Positions 35,301 through 46,900 of a DNA stretch of 64,000 bases are shown here, in pieces; position 1 is the first letter of the stretch, and each line of letters opens with the position of its first letter. The stretch is taken from contig OZ022257.1 in the NCBI GenBank assembly GCA_963978905.1, positions 10,624,509 to 10,688,508 on the forward strand, in the 5' to 3' direction. A program made the position numbers and the translations under genes. Source of the DNA: Trichostrongylus colubriformis (lineage: Eukaryota; Nematoda; Chromadorea; Rhabditida; Trichostrongylidae). The notes below the pieces were generated by a model. That model was given only the letters and a program-made list of their open reading frames with translations. It was not told the DNA's origin and searched no databases.

Positions 35301-38300
35301 AAGATCCACGTGGCGATCAGTACGTCAGAAATGTGGCTTGCGAAAATACGTTCGCAGCCTCAAGCAGATAAGGGGATAGGGCCTCATACTTTTGGTTTTC
35401 GGCCACTTCTTTTGACTTTCTTTATCATCCCGATTCTTGTAAGGGGTAGGGTCATTTTTAAATGGTCGGTAAAATTGTCGCATACATAGCCTTCAATAGA
35501 AGCGAAAAGCTGGTTGTAGAAGTCACTGCATGAGTAGAGGCAATTATCGAATCACAAAATATTTCTACGGTTTTGAGGTAGTAATCGTTTTTTAGTGATA
35601 ACCACACCTGAAGCACGTGGCCGTGCAAAGCAAGTACTCACTTAGACCGCCGTCAGACTTTGCGATTCTGCGAATTTGCGACGTCGCACACTGTCACGCA
35701 CTACGACCTTGAGATTGTGCAACCGCAACTTCGCGTGCGGAGCTGTGACACCGCAAATCGAATCGCACAGTCGCACAATCGCAAAACCGCAGAATCACAA
35801 AGTCTGATGGTGGATTTAGGCATAAGCGCGGCGCCACCAAATGCTCTAAATGCGGCACCAGAGTTCAGTGATTTAATTATTGATAGGAGGACAGAGTTTT
35901 TGATATAAAAACATACCTTCCATAACTATGCGGTCGCCCTGCTCATCGACCTCGGTTACATTCTTGCGATCAAGATTGTGCTTCTGGGCAAGCTTCTCTG
36001 AAAAAGCTCAAAAAGTGAAGTAAATCTGTTTTTCATATTTCCATTACTAGATGAAAACTATTAGGTGCCTTTAGAATCGTATATATCGACTGCCTGCGTT
36101 TAGTTCTGCTAAATGATTTTTTAAATTATAGTTTGCCGAATTTGTGGAGTTTTGGAACTTGGTCGCACCAGAAACCCTCCCAGATCTCGAGCTGAAATTT
36201 CATTTCCAGCGTTCAGGAAAACAAAACCAGCGCTACTCCGCACATATCGCTCAACTCCTATAAGGCCATTCCGATGAAAGTATAGGGGAAAATGTTTCAT
36301 GGAACCACTGTGATCTCAGGAGGTGCTTTCCCCAGCCGTCTTCGTCACTACATATGTCCAAGCCAAAAAGAATCGTATGGAGTTCTGGAGTCATATCATG
36401 GAGCGTTCATTGGAAATGCTCGTTGATCACATATATCAGAGGAATTTATAATGATACCGCTTCAATTTTTCAGTATGGAAATGTTTAGGTAAGCGTTCAA
36501 TACTGCTGCCGTATACCGTACCCACCATGCCGCACCACAGCCGCGCGCATTGTGTTCCAGGGTACGATGTTGTGATTGAAAGGCCATTTCAAAGGAAAAA
36601 AATGAAACACACCTTCCTCGGTTTTCTCTTGTTGACGTATTTGTGCGTCTAGAAGTTCGCTCACTAGCAAAGGATCGCATTCGGTATCAAAAACAGCTGC
36701 ATCGTCATCTGGATAGTCATTTTCGCCGAATGCTAGAACGAAAAGTTAATGGCATTGAAAGACCATACAAATGGAGCCTTTGATTGTCTAGTCACAGCTC
36801 CGACTTCAGTATTTCATGTGAAAGCTTCTCGGGTGCAGTACACCAAACGGGAAGCAACGAAGCGCCCAACATCGGCGGATCTTTTTATGAACTCCTCATT
36901 GTCGGTGACAATTTGAAAACTTTGGAACGGGTCTATGAAATAAATATGGAGAATATCAGTGGCTTTCATTTTCGCGCCAAATCCGCCATTTCCCACATTG
37001 AGACAGATCCTATCAGGATTTTCCGCCGCCAGCGCCGGTGTCGGCGTCAAATCGACGCAGGACTCAGCATCGATCTGATAACGCCCCGTTTGCAAAACGC
37101 TCGGCTCAACCACACAGTATGGTGATCACGGTGAGAGCCAGGAATTCAAATTCGAATATTGCATAGTATGGCACTGTGCCAAGATTCGAATTCGACACTG
37201 GCGTCATTTGACGATGTCGCCGGCGTCAAATGACTTGTGGCTAAGTATGACCGCGGCCTAATAAAGCTGAAACTATAGTTGTTACACTCACTGGCATTAA
37301 CTTGTGACTTTATGAGGTCCAAATTCACCCGATCAAATTGCTTGATAAGATTGTCCAGCGCTCTTGAAATCTAAATAGGAAAATGAAAATAACTGAAATA
37401 TTGATGAAACAACATTGAATCGGCAGAGACCCTTGGACTTATTAGAAGAAATTAAAGTTTCTGCTCAGAGTCTTAGGCATCTGACCTCAACTTCAGTTGT
37501 CTTCTCCTTAGCCATAATCACTGTTTTACGGAATTTGTTATGCCATTCATCGATCAATACTTTGATCTGAAATCAAGCAACTACATAAAATTTTTGTGAA
37601 TGGCCCGGATTCGAATAAACTTCACCTTGGTAACCTACCCACCTCGTGCATGTCTGGTGAATCCTTATTTTCTCCCAACATCGTTAAAATCTGCTGAAGT
37701 TTTTGCGTTTGTGCTTTCATCACACGCTCAACGCAATGACCAGAACGGTGGGAATCCTTAACCAGTACTTTGGGCAATGTCCGAGTTCAAAGTTCAATCT
37801 GAGCAGATTGTTTTTTATTTTTTTTACTCCAGTCACTAGTTCATAGGAATATACATAGTCTGAATATACCTCTTGAGTCGTGTTTAGAGTTCGCGATTCA
37901 GGCAATCAAGCGATTTGCGGAGAGAAAAAGAATACGTATCGACTAGGCGATCAGGCGACCAGTCGGAAAATCGATACGCATCTTCTTCTTCCAACCTGCT
38001 TGCATGGATCGCCTTATTGCCTGAGTCACCTGATCGCCCGATCGATACGCATATTTTTTCGCTTGATCGCCTCACAGTTTGAATCGCGGACTATGAACAG
38101 TGCTTCAACTGCCGCTGATTTTCCGCCGAGCTATACAAATGGGTAATGCGGTAATGTTAAATGTCAAGCTTCAAGCACGAAAATGCGGTATGTAGCCTTT
38201 TTTGAATTTCGGGGATAGCCCTGTCTAGGTCTGCAGCATGATTTTGAAGTTCGACAAAAAATCAAAAATCATTCCCTGACGGGTGTCATGAAATCTTCGG

Positions 38301-41300
38301 TGAAATACCTCAGGCTTCTTTTCGTTGCCGACAAATATCACTGGAGCAGACGTCACGATATCTCCATTCGCTGGATCATCATCGTCGTTGACCATTTGCA
38401 GCGAGCGTAAAGATCCGGACGCTTTCGGAGAAGCGACTGCAACAGTAACCACAGGCCCAGATGACACCACCTTGACGGGTGTCTCTGCTTCAGCAGCCTG
38501 AATATCAAAAATCAATAAGGAAAAAAAATGCTGAAAGTAGGATTAAGCTTCAAAAAAAGAGTGTTTCTGTCGGCACCTGTCCAGCTCGCAGAAAACTATT
38601 CAAAGTTTCGCGAGCAGTGTCGCCGTTGTTGAGTTCTTTCATAGTGGCTTTGTACTTGTTTGTGTTCTGTAGGGCGTGCTCGAACGCTTCTTCATGGGAT
38701 GCTACAGACGATGGGCCGTGATGTGCGGCCCCCTGGTGTACATTTACCATCACAACGCCGTCCTTAATCACCTAAAATAATTTATGAATGGTTTCGATGC
38801 CTTTGCAGAATCTTTCATTTTTCCTCCTTTCGTCTCCATGGAGAGGTTGCTCAGGCACTCGTACTGTAATGATATTGTAACGAGGATTCGGAATGATTTC
38901 AGGAGAGGCAATTTTTCAGGCCCTGTGGGCGGGGCAAAAAATTCATTTAAATCATTCAAAAAGATTCAGAAAGGGCAAGAAACTTCATAGAATATCTTAA
39001 ATTGTCTCAGTAGATTCGTCTCAGTAGATTCACAAGTATATGAGGGTTTATGAACCTTTTTTTTGAGCACGAGGGCCTATCATATTTGTTGAAATTATGC
39101 GTATGGGAGGCCTTCAATATCGAATCAAATACCTCTGCGGGTTTAAAGTTCCCACAAAGTGAATTCGAAATTGCATCCCTTCTGCTTTTGTTCCCTATTC
39201 AAGCGCCAACTCATGCCTCTTCTTTGGCCCAAAACCACCGGCAGCCACTCAAAGTAGGAAAGCGTATTTAGAAAAAAAACTAATTCTGTAAAAGATGATA
39301 GGAGCTCAGAAGAGGTAGTGTAATTTTCAACGAAGCTCGCGATAAGAAACACTCCTTCAGGATACTACTGCGATATTAGCGCGCATCACCTCGAGCTGCA
39401 CGCTTCAGTGGCCGAGTTGTCTTCCGGCGTGGCCGGGGAAGGCCGACTCCACGGTCATCTGATATCGCGTAGGGCGAATTTGATTTCATTTATAATAATG
39501 GAGTAACTGAATTAACAAACAGCAATAAACAATAATCTGTAGAAGGAAGAATATGGGAAAGAATGAGAAAAAGGGTGTTTATGATAAAAAATTCAATGTT
39601 TTTACATTGGCGTTTTGGAAAAACTTATGTGTGCAATTGCGGCACTGTACGATTTGCAAGTGCTACCGTGAGCCAAATTTGCCCCTCCCGGTGCCTTCAA
39701 GGTCAGTCATTTGGGAATCAGCAGTGACTGGTGATTCAGCCACTGACCCAGAAAATGCATGACAAGATGACCCGTTACATTCCGGCGTAGAGAAATGCAC
39801 GGAAAAACATTTTTTGGCTCACCTTCATATTATCATCGGGAAACGACAGTTCTGGCTTAGCGGAAAGTATCAGTGATCCATCTTGTTTAGTGAACTGTGC
39901 AGTACTTTGTCCTTGGCCATTCGACATCCGATTGAAATATACCTGCATGGGAATTTTTTTGAACTCACGATTACTATCCTTGGAACTTTGTGAACTCTGG
40001 TTCCCAACAAGACTCTTATACCTTCGCATATTCTTCCCGGTTAGGCACCGGATTGCTTACCATCCCAACATCTTCTTCTGGCTGGTTGAGACCATTTGTC
40101 TCGATCGGCGAAAAGTGAACATTTACATTACCGTCCACGGCTTCTGAAACATAAGTTACGGTTGGTTTGGCACTTTCCGTATTACTTCTACTAGTTTTGG
40201 CGCCATGGGCCTATTAGATCCACACCTAAGTTCTTCAAGTTCGCGATTGAGACGATCGCGCGATTCACGCGATTCAGGCCCATCATTCGCCTAAGGGATG
40301 GGTACACTCACCTAATCGATACGCGTGTCATCCTTTCCGCCGGAATCGCGCAAATCGAGCAAGCGCCTGAATCGCGCAAGTCGCGCGAATTGCGAACTAT
40401 GAACAGAACCTGAGGGTACAACTCAGCACAGTCAATCAAGCCATCAAAGATCAGGTGATAAAAAGGGGAGACTGCAAACTAAGGATCTGAGCCTACTAAG
40501 AAAAGAAGTTCTGGGAAAGGAATCGATTCTGTCCCCCCTCCAGCATCTCCCTAGCTGCTAATTTTTCTTGAACTCTTTTTTCAAAATTATACTGGAGCGG
40601 GACCCACTTTCGACATTGTCTGAATCGTATGCGCCACCTTGGTCGACTTCAGTAAACCGAACATTCACGTTTCCACCTCTCGTTGATGATGGATCGAAAC
40701 CGACATCTTGGTTGTATCCGGCAGGTAGCGGTAAGGGAACAACTGGCAAACCCTTCTGAAAGTAGCATAAACCGAAATTCATAAAACACCCAAATGCTAG
40801 CAAAAGTTGAGCAGTAACCCGGCAGTCTTCAGCTCTTTTCCTCATTCCGAGACGAATTTCCTGAGTCAGTTTTGCTAATGAAGAGTCGGTAGTTATTGAT
40901 GAACATCTGAAAGGTCCATGATTATTCTTTAGCGCAAATGTTTGTAGGTTATAAAAAGAGGAAGTAATAGTGGGCGGAACCATCACAATACACTGGAGAA
41001 CAGTGGCAGCGAATTCAGGAAGTGGATTTATTCAAAGGAATCGTCTACGGGAAAAGTGAGTTTTCTTGTCACCCATATAACTATGTTGTTCTTGCCTAAT
41101 AGGTGCCCCCATGCAAAGGTTCACGTGAAGAAGTGAGATTTCGGCCAAGATACAGCTCCCCCAAGTCCCGGTCGACTGGGCCGGGCCGCAGTTCGCGTGA
41201 AACTTTGCATGCGGCCCACAATGGGTAACACGAAAACTCATTTTCCCGTGAACGTTTCCTTCAAGTGGCGAGTACAGTTTGTTAGCAAATACAAGAACCT

Positions 41301-42680
41301 GGTTCCGTCATCACACATTAGGCCGGCGAACTCTGCATACCTTCGGTAAGGTGGCATTACAGAGAAATGAGTGCCAAGGTCAACAAATTTGGGTGAATCA
41401 GTAGCAATGTGAGAAAGTTTGAGGGATAGGGTTGGCCCGGAAAGACCCGCAACACCTCAAGGAATCATTCACAAAAATTTTATGATTCCAAATCCTCTAC
41501 TGAAATCACGATAAATTTCACTTGTTCCAAAGTCTCACCGAAAAACTGGAAGGAGAGTAAATTCTTTGAGTCGCCGTGAGTGTGAGTTCATGAAACATTT
41601 GAACAGCTGTGGGACACCACGCAGCTCAAATTTTCTGGGTGCGTGCAGATATAACAGCGAATCGCGTGGCAGCCCGCGGCGAGCGGCGCGGCGGGTGCGA
41701 TGCCAGTGGCAGGGCATGGCAGCCTTCAAGCGAGGTAGTGTGGCATGGGTGTAAGCGCAGAAGTGACGCAGCCACGCTCTGCCGGGCTACCGAGAGCAAC
41801 CGATTCGCAAGTCGTACTGCTGGCGCCGCGAGTAAAACGCCGCGAAGCGATTCGCTGTCATATCTGCACACACCTAAATTTTCTCACCCGGTGTTGATTT
41901 GCTTCTCACTCTGCGTCCCTGACCACGTGTCTATCCTCATAGAGCCGTCACGGTAACGGTATGCTGGCGACATGACATAGTTTTCCTTTACAGGTTCACC
42001 TACGAGGTGAATCTCTGTCCAAGCCTGTTACACAGTTACTTCTGATTTTGTGCTTAACGATGTCGTCAAGCGTAGAACTCATTAGCAGCGCCAAGTTACT
42101 TGTTGGCGGTTATTTCACTTGATCTTCTAGCTTGTGAGAAGACAATTTATTCAAAATGTTAGGCCGTTTCATAAGGTCTAACAACCTTTATGTGCATCTC
42201 ATAACATCTCTACTCACCTTGAAACTTAAGTGCTACTCGTTCTACAGTCAGTTAGAGTAAGTGTGAGAAACAGTCACGTTTTATTTTAGCCGGAAAAAGC
42301 ACATTCGCTGGATCGTTATTGACAGAATTTGCTGGGAGCGTTTTGTTAGGAGCCACAACCATGCAAATGAATGGGCACACCACTACTGGTCTAACCAGTG
42401 GTCTCCTTCGGCGAATACAGGAGAGTCTTTGATAATTTTATCAAACTCTTACAATATTGATTGAAGTACCGATCGGATATTGATTAACTGATTTTGCCAT
42501 GGTAAGAGGGATCTTATTCGTGGCACCATTCCAAAACAAAAAGGCAGTGCTATTACCCTTCCACCCATTACACCTATACACTTTATACCCAGGTTTTTTT
42601 TTCAAATTCATAAAAAAGCCTTCACTGCATTTAATTAGTTTCTCATTGTTATCCGTCAGCACCGGCAAGATTTTTGCCGA
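32336..42680 (-). CDS. Large cysteine-rich, probably secreted protein (paralogue 2), 5' end missing
   Basis: Twenty-one minus-strand exons join in phase: 42453-42680, 41888-42024, 40819-40906, 40593-40755, 40022-40143, 39823-39942, 38577-38771, 38309-38497, 37643-37726, 37486-37566, 37292-37370, 36613-36732, 35917-35997, 34956-35128, 34143-34280, 33947-34060, 33723-33895, 33646-33682, 33605-33627, 32507-32634, 32336-32439; at least 858 codons. The N-terminal part has two short Cys clusters and the phrase YRYRDGSMRIDTW; the middle is acidic and Gln/Asn-rich with NVNVRF and NVNVHF; the last 300 residues hold about 12 cysteines (ACDLYMRC, DSC, DCL, ICLP, DCFRD, KCSKLRECCP). Sequons NVT, NET and NAT fit extracellular export. 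A minus-strand AATAAA (32033-32038) lies 300 bases past the stop. The 23-base exon and a 40-base intron are unusual but phase-consistent. The first exon listed and the 5' border of 37643-37726 are the least certain. No start codon or signal peptide was found. Family not recognised. Confidence 0.7.
32851..33205. mobile_element. Truncated copy of the CAGGGGGTGCCAAAA element
   Basis: Begins with TACAGGGGGTGCCAAAAA and follows the first 350 bases of the complete element at 57548-58287 (CGGCTCACATC, CAGGAACAAGCTG, CGGCACAGT, CCTTCGGTTCA, TCCGCCTCCG-type words in the same order). The right end is missing. It lies in an intron of the cysteine-rich gene. Confidence 0.7.
33279..33517. repeat. Foldback element, GTGTGTACCCTTATGTCA family
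   Basis: Inverted ends GTGTGTACCCTTATGTCAGG and CCTGACATAAGGGTACACAC with a long stem (ATTTCGCAC/GTGCGAAAT). It is the best preserved of the three copies in the window and sits in the intron after the 23-base exon. Confidence 0.85.
34490..34921. repeat. Foldback element, family GGAATCGTCCACGGAAAA, copy 2
   Basis: Ends GGGAATCGTCCACGGAAAAA and TTCGCGTGAACGATTCTTTT are inverted copies; centre is GC-rich with GGCCGGGTGGGCGGA. It fills most of an intron of the cysteine-rich gene and reaches within 35 bases of the exon at 34956. Confidence 0.8.
35650..35815. repeat. GC-rich foldback repeat in an intron
   Basis: A palindromic block of GCGATT/AATCGC and GCGTGCGGAGC words; its outer words CCGTCAGACTTTGCGATT and AATCACAAAGTCTGATGG are inverted copies. 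Related to the block in CCT3 intron 9. Confidence 0.65.
36780..37262. repeat. Repeat block shared with BAR-gene intron
   Basis: Contains inverted GAATTCAAATTCGAA/ TTCGAATTCGAC words, GGCGTCAAAT words on both strands and a terminal AAGTATGACCGCGGCCTA that matches AAGTATGAACGCGGCCTTA at about 16296-16314. It occupies the intron between exons 37292-37370 and 36613-36732. Confidence 0.55.
37881..38101. repeat. Foldback element, GTTCGCGATTCAGG family
   Basis: Inverted ends AGTTCGCGATTCAGGCAATC and GATCGC...GAATCGCGGACTATGAACA. Interior has GATCAGGCGA and ATCGATACGCAT words. In an intron of the cysteine-rich gene. Confidence 0.75.
40236..40406. repeat. Foldback element, GTTCGCGATT family
   Basis: Inverted ends CAAGTTCGCGATTGAGACGA and GCGCGAATTGCGAACTATGAA. 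In the intron between exons 40593-40755 and 40022-40143 of the cysteine-rich gene. Confidence 0.75.
41031..41274. repeat. Foldback element, family GGAATCGTCCACGGAAAA, shortened copy 3
   Basis: Inverted ends AAAGGAATCGTCTACGGGAA and TTCCCGTGAACGTTTCCTT. At about 244 bp it is about half the length of the other copies, with the GC-rich centre largely deleted. Confidence 0.75.
41628..41884. mobile_element. MULE-like foldback element with 9-bp target duplication at a splice donor
   Basis: The element (41637-41875) has inverted ends GGGTGCGTGCAGATATAACA and GTCATATCTGCACACACC and is flanked by the direct repeat AAATTTTCT (41628-41636 and 41876-41884). The right duplicate overlaps the GTGAGA splice donor (minus strand, 41882-41887) of the exon 41888-42024. 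A sister copy is nested at 24298-24577. Confidence 0.85.
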
Positions 42681-43933
42681 CTACTTGAAATTTTGATCAC
42701 GATGATACTTCCATGATTTTTAAGGATTACCTCCCAAGATAAGAGCGGGTGATCTAATGACGAGGGGCGCCGCTACTACTCAGACGACCAGGACGTCATA
42801 TCTCGAAACAATGTGCTTAATTCATGCCAAGCCTTTCATTCCTCTCGGTTCAGAAAATCGGCGCCATGCTACTCTGCGAATATGAAGACATGCTTTGTAC
42901 TACAACCGGGATTACAAAAAGTTGCTTTTGCTGAGCAGAGGGTTAGAATGCGTGGCGCTTTCTAAAAGGGGTCGACGAACGCCGATGAGATTATTCCTCA
43001 GAGATGGAAGAGACTTCTGAGCGGGCCCATTAAGCGGCAATTCTTTACCGAATCTTTTGCAAGATAATATGTACATACATCATTGTTAGGAGTCGTTAGG
43101 GTGGTCGACCAGAATGGTATCGAGATTACACTTCAATTAGGTCAACGATGTAATTAATGCGACAGCCATTGGTAGGGAAGAAGGAACGAAAATGAGCTCA
43201 ACGTTAGACTAAAGCAAAACAACGATGAACATATCAGACGGTTGCGTAGGAGGATGAAGAAAAATGGCCGGTAATGAAAAAATGATAAGGGGGAATGCTG
43301 AAGTGCTCAACTGTTTGAACACTTAAAGTTAATGTTTATCTTTTTCTCTTTTGGTATGCGCCACACATACTTATTCCATCCACGATCATAGTGGCAAGTT
43401 AATGCGATCCAGCCTACAATGTCTTGCAGGGCCAGCTGATGCACAGGTCGGTGCCTTTGCCTCTTGAGGATAGATTGATTCCAGAAAACTTATCCCGAAC
43501 AGATGGAAACCTGGGCGGGCAGCATACACAAATGTGGCATTTGGTACGCAGCATGCGAATAATTCTCAGCCGCGCTTGATTACTTAAATAAAATTTTCAA
43601 AAGATACTAGAAAAAATAAACTCTAAAGAAAGAACATTGTGAGGACTGAATGGAATTAAAATGTAGAAACCACAGCAAAAATGATTGTAATGTAATAAGA
43701 TCAGAGAACTTTTCGAGATTCAGAAGAATCCTATCCCTGAAGGTCTATCGGTACCACCATCAACGACTCCATCAAAATTTAGAAGAAAAAACTTGTGAGT
43801 TGTTTATGGGGCTTTATCAAGATTCAGTGGAGATTTTATGTGTTCACATGTAAAATCAAACTGCACGCTATACTATCCCACCACACCTATGCTATACTTT
43901 ACTATACTATTCAGCACGCCTTAATTCCATCTA

Positions 43934-46900
43934 CTATTTATTGATGAATCGGTCCGATACACATCGCCAAACTTCACGCGACGCCCCTTCCTTGTCAACC
44001 AAAATACGATACCCTATCCGAAATTGCTCGGGTAATGGCCTAAGCGTGCCTAAGTGTCAGCACGGACAGGTATTCGAGCAATGCATTTGGTCCCTGTAGC
44101 ATGTGAGTTTCTCGCCGCGCTTGATTATCTATTTGGAACATTCAAAAAATATGAGAAAAATAAACTCGAAAGAAAGCTCGAGTAGTGGTCTAACCGTGCC
44201 TAATAGTGTCAGTACGGAGCGGTATCCTGGCAATACATAGAAGTGCACTGACCTGGACAAGGCTGGACAGCAGTCTCTCACTCTACCGCATTCTCGTTCA
44301 ATACGTCTTTGAACACCAGTGAAGCAGTGCGTCGGCACATAGTTGATAGTACGACCGTATGAAAACCGCGACGATGATTCTAGCGTTCTCATATTACAGG
44401 TACCACTCTGAAAAAGGCTGCAGATCAACAGAAATAGAGGTCCGCCATAGTACTGAGCAGAAGAATATGCAGGATATCTCAAGGAAAGGTTGCACCATTA
44501 TGGCAGAAAACTAGCGTCTGGCGTGCGACGCGATGCGTGCCAGCTAGGGGTGCGAACGTAGTTGGGTCTCAAAGTGATATCATGTTCGACGCTTTATTTC
44601 AGGATTGGTGGTCCTAGAATGCAACCATCACAGCGTCCCTAGCTCACATGCATAGCATCGCGTGCCACACGCTCCACGCGAATTTTTTGCCTAGTGGCAC
44701 ACACCCTCTGAAGAATGACTAATGAAAGCCGCATTTCATTCACTTTTCTCTTAAAAACGGAGCAGCGAAGCAAGAAGGGGGCCCTTCAAATCGGACGGCA
44801 TTTTCGGGTCTGTACCGCTCGGATAGCCTTATTTCGAAGGATACTAGCCCTTTGCCAAAACAGGTGGCCTGCATCACCGAAAAGAAGACAAGAGTGGCTT
44901 TTGGTGCGATGATGGCGCTCTATACATGAAATGGTTCAAGATCCTTGTAGACAATGTGTGACTTTTGAGACAGCATAAAACGAATACAAAACTTACTCCA
45001 ACGGCCGAAGGTGCTGTATTCTGCTGAAGACATTGGGCTAGCTGCTGATCGAGATCTTGCTCCATTTTTTCAAGCTAAAATACACTACTCGAAATGGTAT
45101 TCTACCTAATGCCACTCCGATTATAGCGGCTGATAAAGGTACTATTTTGCTTACTGTAATGTAGTCATTCCGCAATTTTACATGGCAGTTGTTTTTGTCC
45201 ATAGCCTCAGGTAACCAGTACGGGCGTAATCGTGAATTTCCTATAATAGATAGTTTTCATTCAGTAAATTCTCTAGGATAATTGTGATTACGTTGCAGAA
45301 GCAGAGGCTGATGCTACTGGATTAGGGGAGGGGGAGGGGGTGTCGGGAGGCTTCAGTTTCTATGTCTCTAACGCTAGATAATGGAACAGAGACAGATGAG
45401 GCTTCAGTCGAATAAGTCTCTATAAGGTGATTCTAAAAATGAAGCGAACAATTTTGTTTAAACCTCAGAAAAAGGGGAAAATAAATTTTTCTACATTCTT
45501 CTAAGACTTGAACGGAGATAATAGATCACAACTTGAAATACTGTCGCTCAGCGGGTGCACCTCCTAACTGCTCCAGCTCCTTTTCTTTTTTCAGGTAAAT
45601 GAGTATCGGAGGACAAATCCACGTTCTATTACTTGGTCTTCTTTCTTCTCAACGATGGCGTCTTGATGTCGGCCTTACAACTAATATTTACGATCTTGGA
45701 GCTTTCTGACCACCATTAATGCATGTATACTTAAGCAAGTTTACTTTTAGTGGTGCCATAAACAAGGGCCATAACGACAAATGAGACGACATCAGTCAAG
45801 ACTATACAGTTTTTGCCATAGCAGCTCCGTTGCAATAGCTACTGGCTTGTTCGTAATTATATGTTAGCTTTTCTTCAAACAAGTTTGCTCCTTCATGTGA
45901 AGGAATCAAATTTTGGCGCTAGATCAAATCAAGAAAGATAGCTATACACTTTTTGCCTTCAGTGAAGGAATCGCTCAGAACGAAGTCTGATGGACGATGG
46001 ACAACGTAATACATGACAGATCTCTATGTGGATCTGACCGGCGTACGATTCGGCGCCATTCATCATTTGGGTGTTCATAGCCACCGTCGGAAAATGATTC
46101 CGTTCACAAAGTATGGTGAATAACATCCGCAAAATAGAGGTGTAGAAGATAGGTAGGTGACATGGATTCATTGCCAATCCTAACTGGGATTTTGATTCAG
46201 CAGAAAAAAGGGACAAAAATCAAACGGTTCTTCAGCCATACTTCCACTGAATATCAGTATTTTCAAATCTTTATGAGGCTCCGTTCATACTTAGCGGCGC
46301 GTTCGCAACTGACGCAACAAAGGTTTCGCAATCATTTTGGCTTGTGCAAGTTCACCGTACCGACGTCAGCGAACATGTTAAGGCATTGATTGTCAAATTG
46401 CGTTGTGCAATCGCGATTGCTGCGATAAAAGCTATCACATCGCCGAGTATGAATGCAGCCTGCAGCTCAACTCTACAAAGTTCATCGGTTCTATTATGTG
46501 AACCATATCGTAATACGTGACACTATCACGAAATACCACCATATCTTCGCACTGAATACATCTCATTAAAGAAATAAAATGACTTAAAAATATAATGTAT
46601 ACATGTAAACAGAAATATGTGTAGTATAACAAGGGGTCTTGGATAAAAATAATCACCTAAACAGAGCCGTTCTTCCAGTGTCGCTACTGCTGCACACTCG
46701 ACATACCGTTCACAAAATCGCAGCTGTTCAACCTAAAAATCGGAGACCGTTAAGTTCGAAAAAAAACCATTCTCGCAGTCATTAGCACGCTTTTTGACGA
46801 GGAACGTTAGTTTCAGATTTTTTCTTCGCACTGAGGTAAGAACTATCAATCATGTCCCATCATAGCGTACGATGATCGTATAAATTGCTCAGTTATTACA

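Noticed and set aside
45959..46216. Minus-strand 85-codon ORF as the missing exon of paralogue 1
   Set aside because: Phase and residues do not match the corresponding exon of paralogue 2, and no acceptor/donor pair fits phase 1 to 0.
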